DNA of 64,000 nt from Sphingomicrobium nitratireducens. GTDB lineage: Bacteria; Pseudomonadota; Alphaproteobacteria; Sphingomonadales; Sphingomonadaceae. A program made the position numbers and the translations under genes. This document shows positions 1 to 11,134 of the stretch, piece after piece; positions within the stretch are counted from its first letter, which is position 1; every line of letters starts with the position of its first letter. The stretch lies in assembly GCF_026157035.1 (NCBI RefSeq), contig NZ_JANJZA010000001.1, positions 847,001-911,000 of the forward strand. Reading direction: 5' to 3'. The notes beneath the pieces are model-generated. The model did no database searches. It was not told the origin of the DNA and saw only the letters and a program-made list of their open reading frames with translations.

Positions 1-554
1 TTGTCGAACTGCGCGAACAGGCGCGGGGTGATCGACCACCAGTGTCCCGGAGCCGTGGAGCGCATGCCGAGGGCCGGGCCATGCGTCCGGATCCACTGCT
101 TGATCGGCGTGCCGTCGCAGGCGGTCAGGCGCGAACCGCGCTGGAAGGCGCTGCCCGGGGCCACGTCGAAAATACGCGCCTCGTTGCCGCGCCACGCGAC
201 GACGAAGCCCGGCCACAAGAGCGACTTTTCCCCGCCTTCGGCCGTACCGGACGACAACGCGCGAACCTTGGCGTGACCGTCGGCAAGAATGGTCGAGAAG
301 GCGGCGAGCGCCTCGTCATAGGCGCCCGGGCCTTCCGCCTCGTTTGCAACCGCGAGGGCGGCACTGCGCGCGGCGTCGAGCTGGTCGCGAAATCCGGGAT
401 TGGTCGGGTCGAGCCAGCCGGGATGGTTGTCGACGAAGGTCCGGTAGGCTGCCTCGACATCGCCCGTCGTGATCGCCTTCCAATCGACGGGGTCGGCGGC
501 CAGCGCGGGCGTGGAGAGAAATGCGGTGGCGGCGAGCAGCAGGGTACGCAGCAT
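1..554 (-). CDS. Secreted S41-peptidase-like protein, N-terminal part (runs off the window)
   Basis: The first 184 codons are visible from an ATG at 554; the 3' end lies outside the window. Residues 1-20 form a clear signal peptide ending in ALA-A, so the protein is exported. A helical region follows with an HPGWLDPTNPGFR segment and an ADGH motif, as in the N-terminal domain of S41 (C-terminal-processing type) peptidases. At residues 125-150 there is a PDZ-like stretch (FDVAPGSAF, then LTACDGTPI). The catalytic Ser/Lys region is not in view, so the peptidase assignment is inferred from the N-terminal part. It is alone on its strand, about 80 bp beyond the stop of the acyl-CoA dehydrogenase gene. 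Confidence 0.6.
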   Translation of the reverse strand, partial: MLRTLLLAATAFLSTPALAADPVDWKAITTGDVEAAYRTFVDNHPGWLDPTNPGFRDQLDAARSAALAVANEAEGPGAYDEALAAFSTILADGHAKVRALSSGTAEGGEKSLLWPGFVVAWRGNEARIFDVAPGSAFQRGSRLTACDGTPIKQWIRTHGPALGMRSTAPGHWWSITPRLFAQFD

Positions 555-634
555 GGCCCGGGTCCTTTCGTGGTCGGATATGCCGCTCGTCTAGTCCCGT
601 CAGGGGCGAGAATTCCAGTCCGTTTGTCGACGCG

Positions 635-1732
635 TCAGGAACGTTGGGCGAGAGCGCGGGCGTGGAAGTCGGGGCCGCCGAACAGCTGGTCGATGACCGC
701 CTGGCGCTTCATGTAGAAGCCGATGTCGTGCTCGTCGGTCATGCCGATGCCGCCGTGCATCTGGACCGCTTCCTGCACCGCGAGGCGCGCGACCTGGCCG
801 GCCTTGGCCTTGGCGACGTGAACCATCATCGCAGCGCGCTCGGAACCCTCGTCGAGCAATTGCGCGGCCTTGAGGGTCGCGGCGCGGGCGATCTCGATCT
901 CGCCGTAGAGATGCGCGGCGCGGTGTTGAAGTGCCTGGAAGCTGCCGATGGGTTGGCCGAATTGCTTGCGTTCGCGCAGATAGGCATTGGTCATCTCGAA
1001 CGCGCCGGCGGCGACGCCGACCAGTTCGGACGCCACCCCAGCACGGCCCGCGGCAAGTGCGCGCTTCAGGGGCGCATCGCCCTCGCCGACCTGCGCGTCG
1101 GCATCGACCTCGACCTTGTCGAATGACAGGCGCGCGGCCTTCGAACTGTCGGCCAGCGTGACGTTTTCGATGTCTAGCCCGCTCGCATCGGGCGCGACCG
1201 CGAAGAGGGCGGGGCCATCGTCGGTGGCGGCGGCGACCAGCAGCAGGTCGGCGCTCGCGCCTTGGACGACGAACTGCTTGTCGCCGTCGAGGACGAAGCC
1301 ATTGCCCGAGCGGGTCGCGGTCATTGTGATCTTCGAAGGGTCGTGGTGCGGGCCCTCGTCGATGGCCAGCGCGGCGACGGTCTTGCCCTCGGCGATGCCG
1401 GGCAGCCACTTTTCGGCGTGCGCGCTGCCCTCGAGCGCGCGCACGGCCGCGACCGCGGTCGTCAGGAAGGGCGAAGGGGTGAGGTTTCGTCCGATTTCCT
1501 CGAGCACGACGTTGGCTTCGACTTGGCCGAGCGCGCTGCCGCCCGCCGCCTCGGGGACGAGGATGCCGGTCAGGCCGAGCTTGCCCATTTCCTCCCACAG
1601 CGAGTGGCCGAACCCGTCCTTGCAGCCGATGTCGCGCCAGTGGCGCAGCTGCTTCGAGATCGCGCCTTTCTCGGCCATGAAGAGGCGCACCGTATCCTGC
1701 AGCATGCGCTGGTCGTCGTTCAACTTGAGCAT
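635..1732 (-). CDS. Acyl-CoA dehydrogenase family protein (365 aa, probable partner subunit)
   Basis: Flavin-dependent alpha,beta-desaturation of an acyl-CoA in beta-oxidation. The family fold shows in ERKQFGQPIGSFQALQH and in the C-terminal QMHGGIGMTDEHDIG helix. The start is the ATG at 1732, giving MLKLNDDQ, one base after the stop of the upstream gene; the frame stays open further upstream but would overlap that gene. It lacks the xEGTSEIQ loop that carries the usual catalytic glutamate, whereas its upstream neighbour has it. Together they resemble the paired, heteromeric acyl-CoA dehydrogenases used for bulky substrates such as sterol side chains. The heteromer is inferred from arrangement and motifs; the substrate is unknown. 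Confidence 0.88.
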   Translation of the reverse strand: MLKLNDDQRMLQDTVRLFMAEKGAISKQLRHWRDIGCKDGFGHSLWEEMGKLGLTGILVPEAAGGSALGQVEANVVLEEIGRNLTPSPFLTTAVAAVRALEGSAHAEKWLPGIAEGKTVAALAIDEGPHHDPSKITMTATRSGNGFVLDGDKQFVVQGASADLLLVAAATDDGPALFAVAPDASGLDIENVTLADSSKAARLSFDKVEVDADAQVGEGDAPLKRALAAGRAGVASELVGVAAGAFEMTNAYLRERKQFGQPIGSFQALQHRAAHLYGEIEIARAATLKAAQLLDEGSERAAMMVHVAKAKAGQVARLAVQEAVQMHGGIGMTDEHDIGFYMKRQAVIDQLFGGPDFHARALAQRS

Positions 1733-1733
1733 G

Positions 1734-2894
1734 TCAGGCTCCCGGGAGCTGGAGGATGTGCTTGGCGACGATGCCGAGCTGGATTTCGGACGTGCCGCCC
1801 TCGATCGAATTGGCCTTGGTGCGCAGCCAGTCGCGGGCCCTGGCACCCTCCTTCGAGCGATCGCTTTCCCATTCGAGCGCGTCCGACCCGCCCAGCGCCA
1901 TCACCAGTTCGTGGCGGCGCTTGTTCAATTCGGTGCCGGCATATTTCATCATCGAGGGCAAAGCGGGATGCGCCTCGCCCGCTTTCAACTGGTCGATGAA
2001 CGCCTCGCTCATCGCCTGGAAGGCGAGCGCGTCGACGTCGAAACGCGCAAGGTCGGTCGCGAGCAGCGGATCGTCGACCTCGCCGAGCGCTTCGGAGAGC
2101 AGCGAACTTCCCTTGCCGCCGCCCAGCCCCATGCCGCTGATCATCTCGCGTTCGTGGCCGAGGAGGTACTTGGCGACCGTCCAGCCCTTGTTTTCCTCGT
2201 GGACGAGTTGGTCCTTGGGCACCTTCACGTCGTCGAAAAAGGTCTCGCAGAACGGGCTGTAACCGCTGATCAGCTTGATCGGCTTGGTCGAGACGCCCTC
2301 GCTTGCCATGTCGAACAGGAGGAAACTGATGCCGCCATGCTTGGACTCAGTGCTGGTACGCACGAGGCAGAAGATCCAATCGGCCTCGTCGGCATAGCTC
2401 GTCCACACCTTCTGGCCGTTGACGAGGTAGTGATCGCCTCTGTCCTCGGCCTTGGTCGAAAGGCCTGCAAGATCGCTGCCCGCGCCCGGCTCAGAATAGC
2501 CCTGGCACCAGCGGATTTCGCCGCGTGCTATGGGAGGCAGGAAGCGCTGTTTCTGTTCCTCGCTCCCGAACGCCAGCAGCGCCGGGCCGAGCATCGAGAT
2601 GCCGAAACTGGTCAGCGGGACGCGGCAGCCCAATGCTTTCATTTCCTGCTTGAGGATCTTGGCTTCCTCTGCCGACAGGCCGCCGCCGCCATATTCCGAC
2701 GGCCAGTCGGGCACGGTCCAACCGCGTTCGCCCATGACTTCCAGCCATTCGCGCTGCGCATCCGACTGGAAGGTGAAATCGCGCCCGCCCCAGCAGATGT
2801 CCTTCTCGGACTTCATCGGCTTGCGCATCTCGGGCGGGCAGTTCGCCTCTAGCCATGCACGGGTTTGCGCGCGAAAATCGTCAAGTTCGGTCAT
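1734..2894 (-). CDS. Acyl-CoA dehydrogenase (386 aa, carries catalytic-glutamate loop)
   Basis: Acyl-CoA dehydrogenase of normal length. The middle domain shows WCQGYSEPGAGSDLAGL (FAD/substrate contact) and NGQKVWTS. The C-terminal SIEGGTSEIQLGI loop holds the likely catalytic base. It is the first gene of a two-gene minus-strand unit with the 365-aa dehydrogenase only 1 bp downstream, so the two are probably translated together and may form one enzyme. It is divergent from the plus-strand catabolic operon, with an 80-bp gap between the start codons that must hold both promoters. The substrate cannot be read from sequence. Confidence 0.92.
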   Translation of the reverse strand: MTELDDFRAQTRAWLEANCPPEMRKPMKSEKDICWGGRDFTFQSDAQREWLEVMGERGWTVPDWPSEYGGGGLSAEEAKILKQEMKALGCRVPLTSFGISMLGPALLAFGSEEQKQRFLPPIARGEIRWCQGYSEPGAGSDLAGLSTKAEDRGDHYLVNGQKVWTSYADEADWIFCLVRTSTESKHGGISFLLFDMASEGVSTKPIKLISGYSPFCETFFDDVKVPKDQLVHEENKGWTVAKYLLGHEREMISGMGLGGGKGSSLLSEALGEVDDPLLATDLARFDVDALAFQAMSEAFIDQLKAGEAHPALPSMMKYAGTELNKRRHELVMALGGSDALEWESDRSKEGARARDWLRTKANSIEGGTSEIQLGIVAKHILQLPGA

Positions 2895-2974
2895 GACCCT
2901 TGTCCTTTGGGGGTGGGGGATTTAGCCCGTTTTTGCAGGCTGCACCGCGCCATTTCAACAAGGGGATCGAGACC

Positions 2975-4222
2975 GTGGACTTTGACCTTACGGAAAGGCA
3001 GCAATTTTTCCGCAATTCGGTCCGCGACTTCATCGACGAACATGTCCGCCCGCGAGTCGGTGATTATCACGCGCAGATCGCCCAGGGCGACCGCTGGCAG
3101 CCGCTCCAGGTCATCGAGGACCTCAAACCCAAGGCGCGCGAGGCAGGGCTGTGGAACCTGTTCATGCCGCCGGGCGGCGCGCTCCGGCACGTCGACGAGA
3201 CCTTCCCGTTCGAGGGCGAACAGCTCACCAATCTCGAATATGCGCTGTGCGCGGAAGAGATGGGCCGCATCTTGTGGTCGAGCGAAGTTTTCAACTGCTC
3301 GGCGCCCGATACGGGCAACATGGAAGTGCTCCACCGCTACGGGACGCGCGCGCAGAAAGACGAATGGCTTAGCCCCCTGATGCGCGGGGAAATCCGCTCG
3401 GCCTTTCTGATGACCGAGCCGGGCGTCGCCTCGTCGGACGCGACCAATATCGAATGCGCGATCACCCGCGATGGCGACGACTATTTGATTGACGGGCGCA
3501 AGTGGTGGTCGTCGGGCGCGGGGGATCCGCGCTGCAAGGTCGCAATCCTGATGGGCAAGACCGATCCGGACGAGCACAAGTATCGCCAGCAGTCGATGAT
3601 CCTCGTGCCGATGGACGCCGACGGGATCACGGTGCACCGCGCGCTCAGCGTCTACGGCTATGACGATGCGCCCCACGGCCACATGGAAATCAGCCTCGAG
3701 GGCGTGCGCGTGCCGGCGTCGAACATGCTGCTGGGCGAGGGACGCGGCTTCGAGATCGCGCAGGGGCGGCTGGGGCCGGGCCGCATCCACCATTGCATGC
3801 GGACCATCGGCGCGGCCGAGGAAGCGCTCGGGCTGATGGTCCAGCGGTTGAACAGCCGCGTCGCCTTCGGCAAGCGCATCGCCGAGCATTCGATTTGGGA
3901 GCAACGGGTCGCCGAAGCGCGGATCGAGATCGACTGCACGCGGCTCCTGTGCCTCAAGGCCGCCGACATGATGGACAAGGCCGGCAACAAGGAGGCCAAG
4001 GCCGAGATCGCGATGATCAAGGTCAAGGCGCCGCGCATGGCGCTGAAGGTCATCGACGATGCCATCCAGGCGTTCGGAGGAGCGGGGGTCAGCCAGGACA
4101 CGCCGCTCGCGCACAGCTGGGCGGGCATCAGGACGCTCAGGCTCGCCGACGGGCCCGACGAGGTCCACAACCGCGCCATCGCGCGCATCGAATATGCAAA
4201 GCATGCAGGAGGCGCGGCATGA
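2975..4222 (+). CDS. Acyl-CoA dehydrogenase, ACAD10/11-like (415 aa)
   Basis: A third acyl-CoA dehydrogenase, of a different subfamily from the divergent pair. Motifs include [39 protein letters not shown] and [14 protein letters not shown], with LADGPDEVH near the C-terminus. These resemble the dehydrogenase domain of ACAD10/11-type enzymes, which act on long-chain or 4-hydroxy acyl-CoAs. I chose the GTG at 2975 because AAGGGGAT lies just upstream and the domain starts directly with DFDLTERQ; in-frame upstream sequence adds only unconserved residues. Its stop overlaps the next start (ATGA), so it opens a four-gene operon. Confidence 0.9.
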   Translation: MDFDLTERQQFFRNSVRDFIDEHVRPRVGDYHAQIAQGDRWQPLQVIEDLKPKAREAGLWNLFMPPGGALRHVDETFPFEGEQLTNLEYALCAEEMGRILWSSEVFNCSAPDTGNMEVLHRYGTRAQKDEWLSPLMRGEIRSAFLMTEPGVASSDATNIECAITRDGDDYLIDGRKWWSSGAGDPRCKVAILMGKTDPDEHKYRQQSMILVPMDADGITVHRALSVYGYDDAPHGHMEISLEGVRVPASNMLLGEGRGFEIAQGRLGPGRIHHCMRTIGAAEEALGLMVQRLNSRVAFGKRIAEHSIWEQRVAEARIEIDCTRLLCLKAADMMDKAGNKEAKAEIAMIKVKAPRMALKVIDDAIQAFGGAGVSQDTPLAHSWAGIRTLRLADGPDEVHNRAIARIEYAKHAGGAA

Positions 4223-4995
4223 GCAACCCCTTCGACCTCTCCGGCAAGACCGCGATCGTCACCGGATCCTCGCGCGGGATCGGCAAGGCGATTGCCGAGG
4301 CGCTGGCCGCACGCGGCGCCAACGTCGTCATCTCGAGCCGGACGCAGGAGGCCTGCGATGAGGTGGCGGCGGCGATCAACGCGGCGGGGGGCGGCAAGGC
4401 GATCGCGGTCGCGGCCAATATTTCCGACAAGGCCGGGCTGCAGGCGATGGTCGATGCCGCGAACGGGCAATTCGGGCAGGTCGACATCCTCGTCTGCAAC
4501 GCCGCGTCCAACCCCTATTTCGGGCCGATGGGCGGGATTACCGACGAGCAGTTCGAGAAGATCCTCCAGAACAATGTCATCTCTAACCACTGGCTGATCC
4601 AGATGGTCGCGCCGGGCATGCTTGCGCGCGAGGACGGGTCGATCGTGATCGTTTCCTCGATCGGCGGGATGACCGCGTCGACCACCATCGGCGCCTACAA
4701 CGTGTCGAAGGCGGCCGACTTCCAGCTGGCGCGCAACCTCGCGGCGGAATTCGGGCCGAAAAAGGTGCGCGTGAACTGCATCGCGCCGGGGCTGATCCGC
4801 ACCGATTTCGCCCGCGCGCTGTGGGAAAATCCCGACCTTCTCGCCAAGATGACGCGGCACATGCCGTTAAAGCGCATCGGCGAACCCGAGGAGATTGCGG
4901 GAGCGGCGGTGTTCCTCGCCTCGCCCGCGTCAAGCTACATGACCGGCCAGTCGATCGTGGTCGACGGCGGCGCGACCATCGGGGCGGGCCTGTGA
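4219..4995 (+). CDS. Short-chain dehydrogenase/reductase (258 aa)
   Basis: Classical SDR. The cofactor motif [10 protein letters not shown] is near the N-terminus, the structural NAAS sits around residue 93, and the catalytic Ser-Tyr-Lys set appears as SSIGG followed by YNVSK. The C-terminal [11 protein letters not shown] is typical. It presumably oxidises or reduces a hydroxy/keto intermediate of the same acyl-CoA route. The ATG overlaps the stop of the dehydrogenase upstream (ATGA), and its own stop overlaps the GTG of the next SDR (GTGA), which is tight translational coupling. NAD versus NADP use is not decided here. Confidence 0.9.
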   Translation: MSNPFDLSGKTAIVTGSSRGIGKAIAEALAARGANVVISSRTQEACDEVAAAINAAGGGKAIAVAANISDKAGLQAMVDAANGQFGQVDILVCNAASNPYFGPMGGITDEQFEKILQNNVISNHWLIQMVAPGMLAREDGSIVIVSSIGGMTASTTIGAYNVSKAADFQLARNLAAEFGPKKVRVNCIAPGLIRTDFARALWENPDLLAKMTRHMPLKRIGEPEEIAGAAVFLASPASSYMTGQSIVVDGGATIGAGL

Positions 4996-5747
4996 GCGGG
5001 CGTCTCGACGGCAAGATCGCGATCGTCACGGGCGCGGGCTCGGGCATCGGCAAGGCGACGGTCGAATTGTTCCGCAAGGAAGGGGCCACCGTTGTCGGCG
5101 CTGATCTCAAGGGCGCGGACGTCGAATGCGATGCGGGCAGCGAAGCGGCCATCGCCCGGCTAGTCGCCGACACGGTGGCGCAGCATGGCGGGCTCGACAT
5201 CTTCTTCGCCAATGCCGGCATTTCGGGCGGTCTCGACAGCATTTTCGAGCAGGACGAGGCCGCCTGGGCGGAAATCCTGCGCGTCAACACGATCGGGCCT
5301 GCCATGGCGATCAAGCATGCAGCGCCCGAAATGAAGAAGCGCGGGGGCGGTTCGATCATCGCGACCGCGAGCGTGGCGGGGTTGCGTTCGGGCGCGGGCG
5401 GCCCTGCCTACACCGCGTCCAAAGCGGCGGTGATCAATCTCGTCAAGATCGGGGCGGAGCAGCTGACCGGCTCGAATATCCGCGTCAACGCGATCTGCCC
5501 CGGGCTGATCGAGACCGGCATGACCGAATTCGTCTACGAGCGCGCCCGCGCCAAGGGCGTCGAGGACAAGCTCGGCCATCTTAATCCGTTGAAGCGCGGC
5601 GGCCAGCCGATCGAGATCGCCAATGCCGCGCTGTTTCTCGCCTCCGACGAGGCATCCTACGTGAACGGCCATGCGTTGGTCGTGGACGGGGGCCTGTCGG
5701 CCTCGCACCCGTTCAATCTTCAGGCCTATGGCCGCACTGCAATCTGA
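4992..5747 (+). CDS. Short-chain dehydrogenase/reductase (251 aa)
   Basis: Second SDR of the operon, starting at a GTG that overlaps the preceding stop (GTGA). It has [11 protein letters not shown] at the N-terminus, NAGISGG, an ASVAG serine segment and the catalytic YTASK; an Asp after the second beta strand (GADL) favours NAD. It differs clearly from its neighbour, so this is not a recent duplication. It probably acts on another oxygenated intermediate of the pathway. It is followed after 17 bp by the fused hydratase/dehydrogenase, which has its own Shine-Dalgarno. Confidence 0.9.
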   Translation: MSGRLDGKIAIVTGAGSGIGKATVELFRKEGATVVGADLKGADVECDAGSEAAIARLVADTVAQHGGLDIFFANAGISGGLDSIFEQDEAAWAEILRVNTIGPAMAIKHAAPEMKKRGGGSIIATASVAGLRSGAGGPAYTASKAAVINLVKIGAEQLTGSNIRVNAICPGLIETGMTEFVYERARAKGVEDKLGHLNPLKRGGQPIEIANAALFLASDEASYVNGHALVVDGGLSASHPFNLQAYGRTAI

Positions 5748-5764
5748 AAACACCGGAGACTTTG

Positions 5765-7819
<2,055 letters not shown>

Positions 7820-7865
7820 TCGACGCGGGATTGACTTCGATCCGGGGGCGGCGTTCATCGGTCTG

Positions 7866-8807
7866 ATGAGCGCCGCCCTTCTTCTTGCCTTGAGCTTGCT
7901 CGTCGCCCGCGTCGACCCGCTGACGGTGAGGCTCGAACTCGACGATGCGGAGCGGTTCGCCGAGTTGATGGAAGGCGATGCCGTTCCCGACGCGGCGGTC
8001 ATCCGGTCGCGCTATCTGGAGCAAGGCGGGGAGGCGATCGCCATCTTCACGCCGGGCCGGATCGAGAATGCTGACCATCTCGCCGCCACCGTTTCGGCCA
8101 ACCCTGGGCTCTACCGCGATGCAGTGACGCGCTGCTTGCCATGGGCGAGGAAAGCGACGCCGCTGCTGCGCGCCACCTACCTGGGGTTGTCGGGCCTCCT
8201 CCCGCACCATTCCTTGCCGCGTATCGCCGTCGTAGTGGGCGCCGACAATAGTGGCGGGACGGCGGGCGAGGGGATGCAGGTTCTCGGGCTAGAAGTCCTG
8301 TGCCGGACTTCGCCCGACCGTGCCGCCTTCGACGCGCAGTTGCGCAAGTTCTTCGCCCACGAGACGGTGCACACGATCCAGGGGCGCGGCGATGAAGACG
8401 ACGACCTGTTGTTGCGCCAGACGATGACGGAAGGGGTGGCGGACTATGTCGCTTCGCTGGTGACCGGCCAGCCACCCGATCGAGAGCGCGACAAGTGGGC
8501 GCGCGAGCGAGAGCAGGATCTTTTCAACGAATTCGCGACCGATCTGGCGGAAATGCGGCGTCTCGAGGCCGACCCGGACGACACGACCGAGCCGATGATG
8601 GCCATCCTGAGGCGCTGGCACATCAATGCGGGCTCGCCGCCCGAAGGCTGGCCGGGCGAGCTGGGCTACTGGATCGGTCGCCGGATCTCGCAAAGCTTCG
8701 TCGATCGCGCCGAGGACAAGCGGGCCGCGATCGAGGCGCTGATCGCGCTCGAGGATGCCGACGCGATCGTCGCGCAAAGCGAGTTCGCCGAGATATTGGC
8801 GCGGTAA
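7866..8807 (+). CDS. Predicted Zn-dependent protease, DUF2268-like (313 aa)
   Basis: The zinc-binding HETVH motif sits about residue 164 inside FFAHETVHTIQG, and a downstream TEGVADYVASL supplies a probable third ligand (Glu), the layout of gluzincin-type peptidases of the DUF2268 / COG5504 kind. The N-terminal 17 residues are hydrophobic (ALLLALSLLVA), a signal peptide or anchor, so the protein probably acts in the envelope. It lies 46 bp after the beta-oxidation operon and may be read through from it, but its function is not obviously related. The substrate is unknown. Start chosen at the ATG immediately before the hydrophobic stretch. Confidence 0.68.
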   Translation: MSAALLLALSLLVARVDPLTVRLELDDAERFAELMEGDAVPDAAVIRSRYLEQGGEAIAIFTPGRIENADHLAATVSANPGLYRDAVTRCLPWARKATPLLRATYLGLSGLLPHHSLPRIAVVVGADNSGGTAGEGMQVLGLEVLCRTSPDRAAFDAQLRKFFAHETVHTIQGRGDEDDDLLLRQTMTEGVADYVASLVTGQPPDRERDKWAREREQDLFNEFATDLAEMRRLEADPDDTTEPMMAILRRWHINAGSPPEGWPGELGYWIGRRISQSFVDRAEDKRAAIEALIALEDADAIVAQSEFAEILAR

Positions 8808-8880
8808 GAGCGCTGGCGGGACTTTTCATTGCCGCGCCATTGTGCATGGTCACCGAAACGACTTTCCAGCGAGGTGCATG

Positions 8881-9450
8881 ATGGCGACGGTGATGAACGA
8901 GATGGGCGTGCAGGGGAAACGCTACTCCGCGCTGGCCGCCTTCTATCATTGGCTGTCGGCGATCCTCATCACCGCGCAGCTGTGGACCGGCTACATGTTT
9001 CACAAGGTGCTCGAACGCGGCTCGGAAGCGCGCGGCGAGATGATGGCGTGGCACAAGACGCTGGGCGTCCTCATCCTCCTCGTCGTGCTGCTGCGTCTCG
9101 GCCAGCGCCTGATGAAGCCGGCGCCCGAATTCCCGTCCGACCATCCCGCATGGGAACAGTCGCTTGCCAAGTGGGGGCACCGAGCGCTCTACGCCTTCAT
9201 GCTGATCGTGCCGCTGACTGGCTATATCGGCGTGTCCGGACGTGGCCCCGAGGTCGAGCTGCTCGGCGGGATCACCATTCCGGCCATTCCCGGCTTCGAC
9301 AAGGACAGCGCGCACGAGATCGGCGAATTCCACGTCATTCTCGTCTACGCGTTCGTCGCGCTGCTGATCGTCCACGTGTTCGCCGCGCTTCGCCACCACG
9401 GCGACCGCCCGAGCTCGGCACGTGGCCGGATGTGGCCCTCGCGCCCCTGA
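8881..9450 (+). CDS. Cytochrome b561 family protein (189 aa)
   Basis: Four-helix membrane haem-b protein of the prokaryotic cytochrome b561 type. Histidines at the expected places (FYHWLSAIL, AWHKTLGVL, WGHRALYAF, EFHVILVYAF, LIVHVFAAL) can ligate two haems. Family members pass electrons between quinone and a periplasmic acceptor or superoxide. Two adjacent ATGs (8878 and 8881) exist; 8881 is placed better relative to GAGG. It ends 1 bp from the stop of the convergent MFS gene, with no room for a separate terminator. It has no obvious functional partner beside it. Confidence 0.88.
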   Translation: MATVMNEMGVQGKRYSALAAFYHWLSAILITAQLWTGYMFHKVLERGSEARGEMMAWHKTLGVLILLVVLLRLGQRLMKPAPEFPSDHPAWEQSLAKWGHRALYAFMLIVPLTGYIGVSGRGPEVELLGGITIPAIPGFDKDSAHEIGEFHVILVYAFVALLIVHVFAALRHHGDRPSSARGRMWPSRP

Positions 9451-9451
9451 T

Positions 9452-10615
9452 CTAGGCGACCACCCTACGCGAGGCTGCCAGCCACAGTCCCGCGACCAGC
9501 GCCATACCCGCGCCCGCGAAGAAGGTGGCGGGTGCGCCGAAGCGGTCCCAGATGAGGCCCGCGGCAAGGCTTGCGAACAAGGCCGCGATCCCGCCCACGA
9601 AGAAGAAGGCGCCGAAGCTGGTCGCGCGGTGGCCTTCGGGCGCGGCGTCGGCGACCATGCGCGAGAGGATGCCCTGCGTGAACGCCATGTGCGCGCCCCA
9701 GATGGCCGTGCCGACGAGTACCATCGGCAGGGCTTCGGCGAAGGCAAGTACGAGGTCGGCGGTAACCAACAGCACGATCCCCACGGCAAGTACGCGGGTC
9801 GGTGCGACGCGGTCGCTCCAGGCACCGGCCGGGTAGGCGAACAGGAAGAAGGACACCGCGAACAGCGCCAGCACCACTGGCGAGTAGATGGGGTCGAGCC
9901 CGACGTCCATCGCGCGCAGGATGAGAAAGCTTTCGGAAAAGCGCGCCAGCCCGAACAGCAGGCCGAGTAGCAGCAGTTTCTTTACGGCCGGCGCCAGGTC
10001 GCCGAGACCGCCCCAACGCAGCTTGACCGCCTGCGCCGCCTTTCGCGCGGGTTCGCGCAGCATGGCGGCGGCAAACAGGAAGGAGAGGAAGGCGGGGATC
10101 GCCGCGATCCAGAAGATGGTGCGGATGTCGCCCGCCAGCCACCACATCATCGCGACCGCCGCGAGCGGGCCGATGAAACCGCCGACCGTATCGAGCGACT
10201 GGCGCAGGCCGAACGCGCGGCCGCGATCCTCGGGCGGGGTCTCGTCCGCGATCATCGCGTCGCGCGGGGCGCCGCGAATGCCCTTGCCGACCCGGTCGAC
10301 AAGCCGCGCGCCGAGCACGGCGAGCACGCCCTGCGCGAGCGGAAAGAGCGGTTTGGAGAGCGCGGCAAGGCCGTAGCCCAGCAGCACCCAGGGCTTGCGC
10401 CGCTGGCTGCGGTCGCTGAGCGGACCCGAGGCGAGCTTGGAGAATTGGGCGGCGCCCTCCGCCGCGCCGTCGAGCGCGCCCATTGCGGCGACGGGCAAGC
10501 CGAGCGTGACGGTGAGGAATGCCGGGAGCAGCGCGTGATAGATCTCGCTCGACAGGTCCATCAGCAGGCTGACAATGCCGAGGATCCAGACCGTGCGGGG
10601 AAGGGGGCGACGCAT
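9452..10615 (-). CDS. MFS transporter (387 aa)
   Basis: Major facilitator protein with about 12 hydrophobic segments. GPLSDRSQRRKPW between TM2 and TM3 is the conserved MFS loop, and LVDRVGKGIRGAPRDAM marks the subfamily often annotated as multidrug or uncharacterised efflux transporters. The start ATG at 10615 gives MRRPLPRTVW just before TM1; the frame is open further upstream, but that would run through the promoter region. It is divergent from a MarR regulator (98 bp between starts) with a palindrome between them, so MarR control is likely. The substrate is unknown. Confidence 0.85.
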   Translation of the reverse strand: MRRPLPRTVWILGIVSLLMDLSSEIYHALLPAFLTVTLGLPVAAMGALDGAAEGAAQFSKLASGPLSDRSQRRKPWVLLGYGLAALSKPLFPLAQGVLAVLGARLVDRVGKGIRGAPRDAMIADETPPEDRGRAFGLRQSLDTVGGFIGPLAAVAMMWWLAGDIRTIFWIAAIPAFLSFLFAAAMLREPARKAAQAVKLRWGGLGDLAPAVKKLLLLGLLFGLARFSESFLILRAMDVGLDPIYSPVVLALFAVSFFLFAYPAGAWSDRVAPTRVLAVGIVLLVTADLVLAFAEALPMVLVGTAIWGAHMAFTQGILSRMVADAAPEGHRATSFGAFFFVGGIAALFASLAAGLIWDRFGAPATFFAGAGMALVAGLWLAASRRVVA

Positions 10616-10671
10616 CGGGAAGGTGGAGCAGGAAAGCGCCGAAGCGGCAAGCGCCCCATAGTTTTCGATCT

Positions 10672-10681
10672 GCAATATTGC
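10672..10681. promoter_or_regulatory. Palindrome in the MFS/MarR divergent region (candidate MarR operator)
   Basis: GCAATATTGC is a perfect 10-bp palindrome in an otherwise GC-rich gap, 56 bp before the transporter ATG and 32 bp before the marR-type ATG. MarR proteins bind short AT-rich palindromes in exactly this kind of divergent spacer. Binding itself is inferred. Confidence 0.4.
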
Positions 10682-10713
10682 CACGCGGAAAATGTTCGTT
10701 AGAGTCAATATCC

Positions 10714-11124
10714 ATGTGGGGACAGGCATCACCGGACCTGCTGGCCGAGCGGCTGGCAGCGATCATCGAGGCGCTCGATGTCAATCGGGACGACGATCGC
10801 GCGGCACGGCAGAAGCGCGCCATGTTGCACGCCATCGCATCGCGCCAGCCCGCGACTCTGGGAGAGATCGCCGAAGCGACCGAGCGCGGGGCGCCCGCGC
10901 TGAGCCGCGCGGTCGACGCCGCGGTGCGCGAAGGCCTGGTCGACCGGCAGCAGGATCCCGACAATCGCCGACGGCTCCAGCTTCGCCTGACCGAGGCGGG
11001 GCAGTTGCTGCTCGACGATGGCGGACTCGACAGCGGGCCGCTCGCGGAGAAATTGAGGCGGCTCGCCCAGTCGGAATTGCGCGCGATCGAACGCGCGGTC
11101 GAAATCCTCGAACGCATGGCCTGA
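10714..11124 (+). CDS. MarR-type winged-helix regulator (136 aa)
   Basis: Winged helix-turn-helix protein. The recognition segment is TLGEIAEATERGAPALSRAVDAAVREG, and the wing is DRQQDPDNRRRLQLRLTEAG, the D-x-R-basic wing of MarR proteins. It starts at the ATG at 10714, giving MWGQASPDLL; no convincing Shine-Dalgarno precedes it. It is divergent from the MFS transporter and probably represses it in the absence of ligand. The DUF389 gene follows after 10 bp on the same strand. Confidence 0.82.
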   Translation: MWGQASPDLLAERLAAIIEALDVNRDDDRAARQKRAMLHAIASRQPATLGEIAEATERGAPALSRAVDAAVREGLVDRQQDPDNRRRLQLRLTEAGQLLLDDGGLDSGPLAEKLRRLAQSELRAIERAVEILERMA

Positions 11125-11134
11125 AGGCAGGGCG

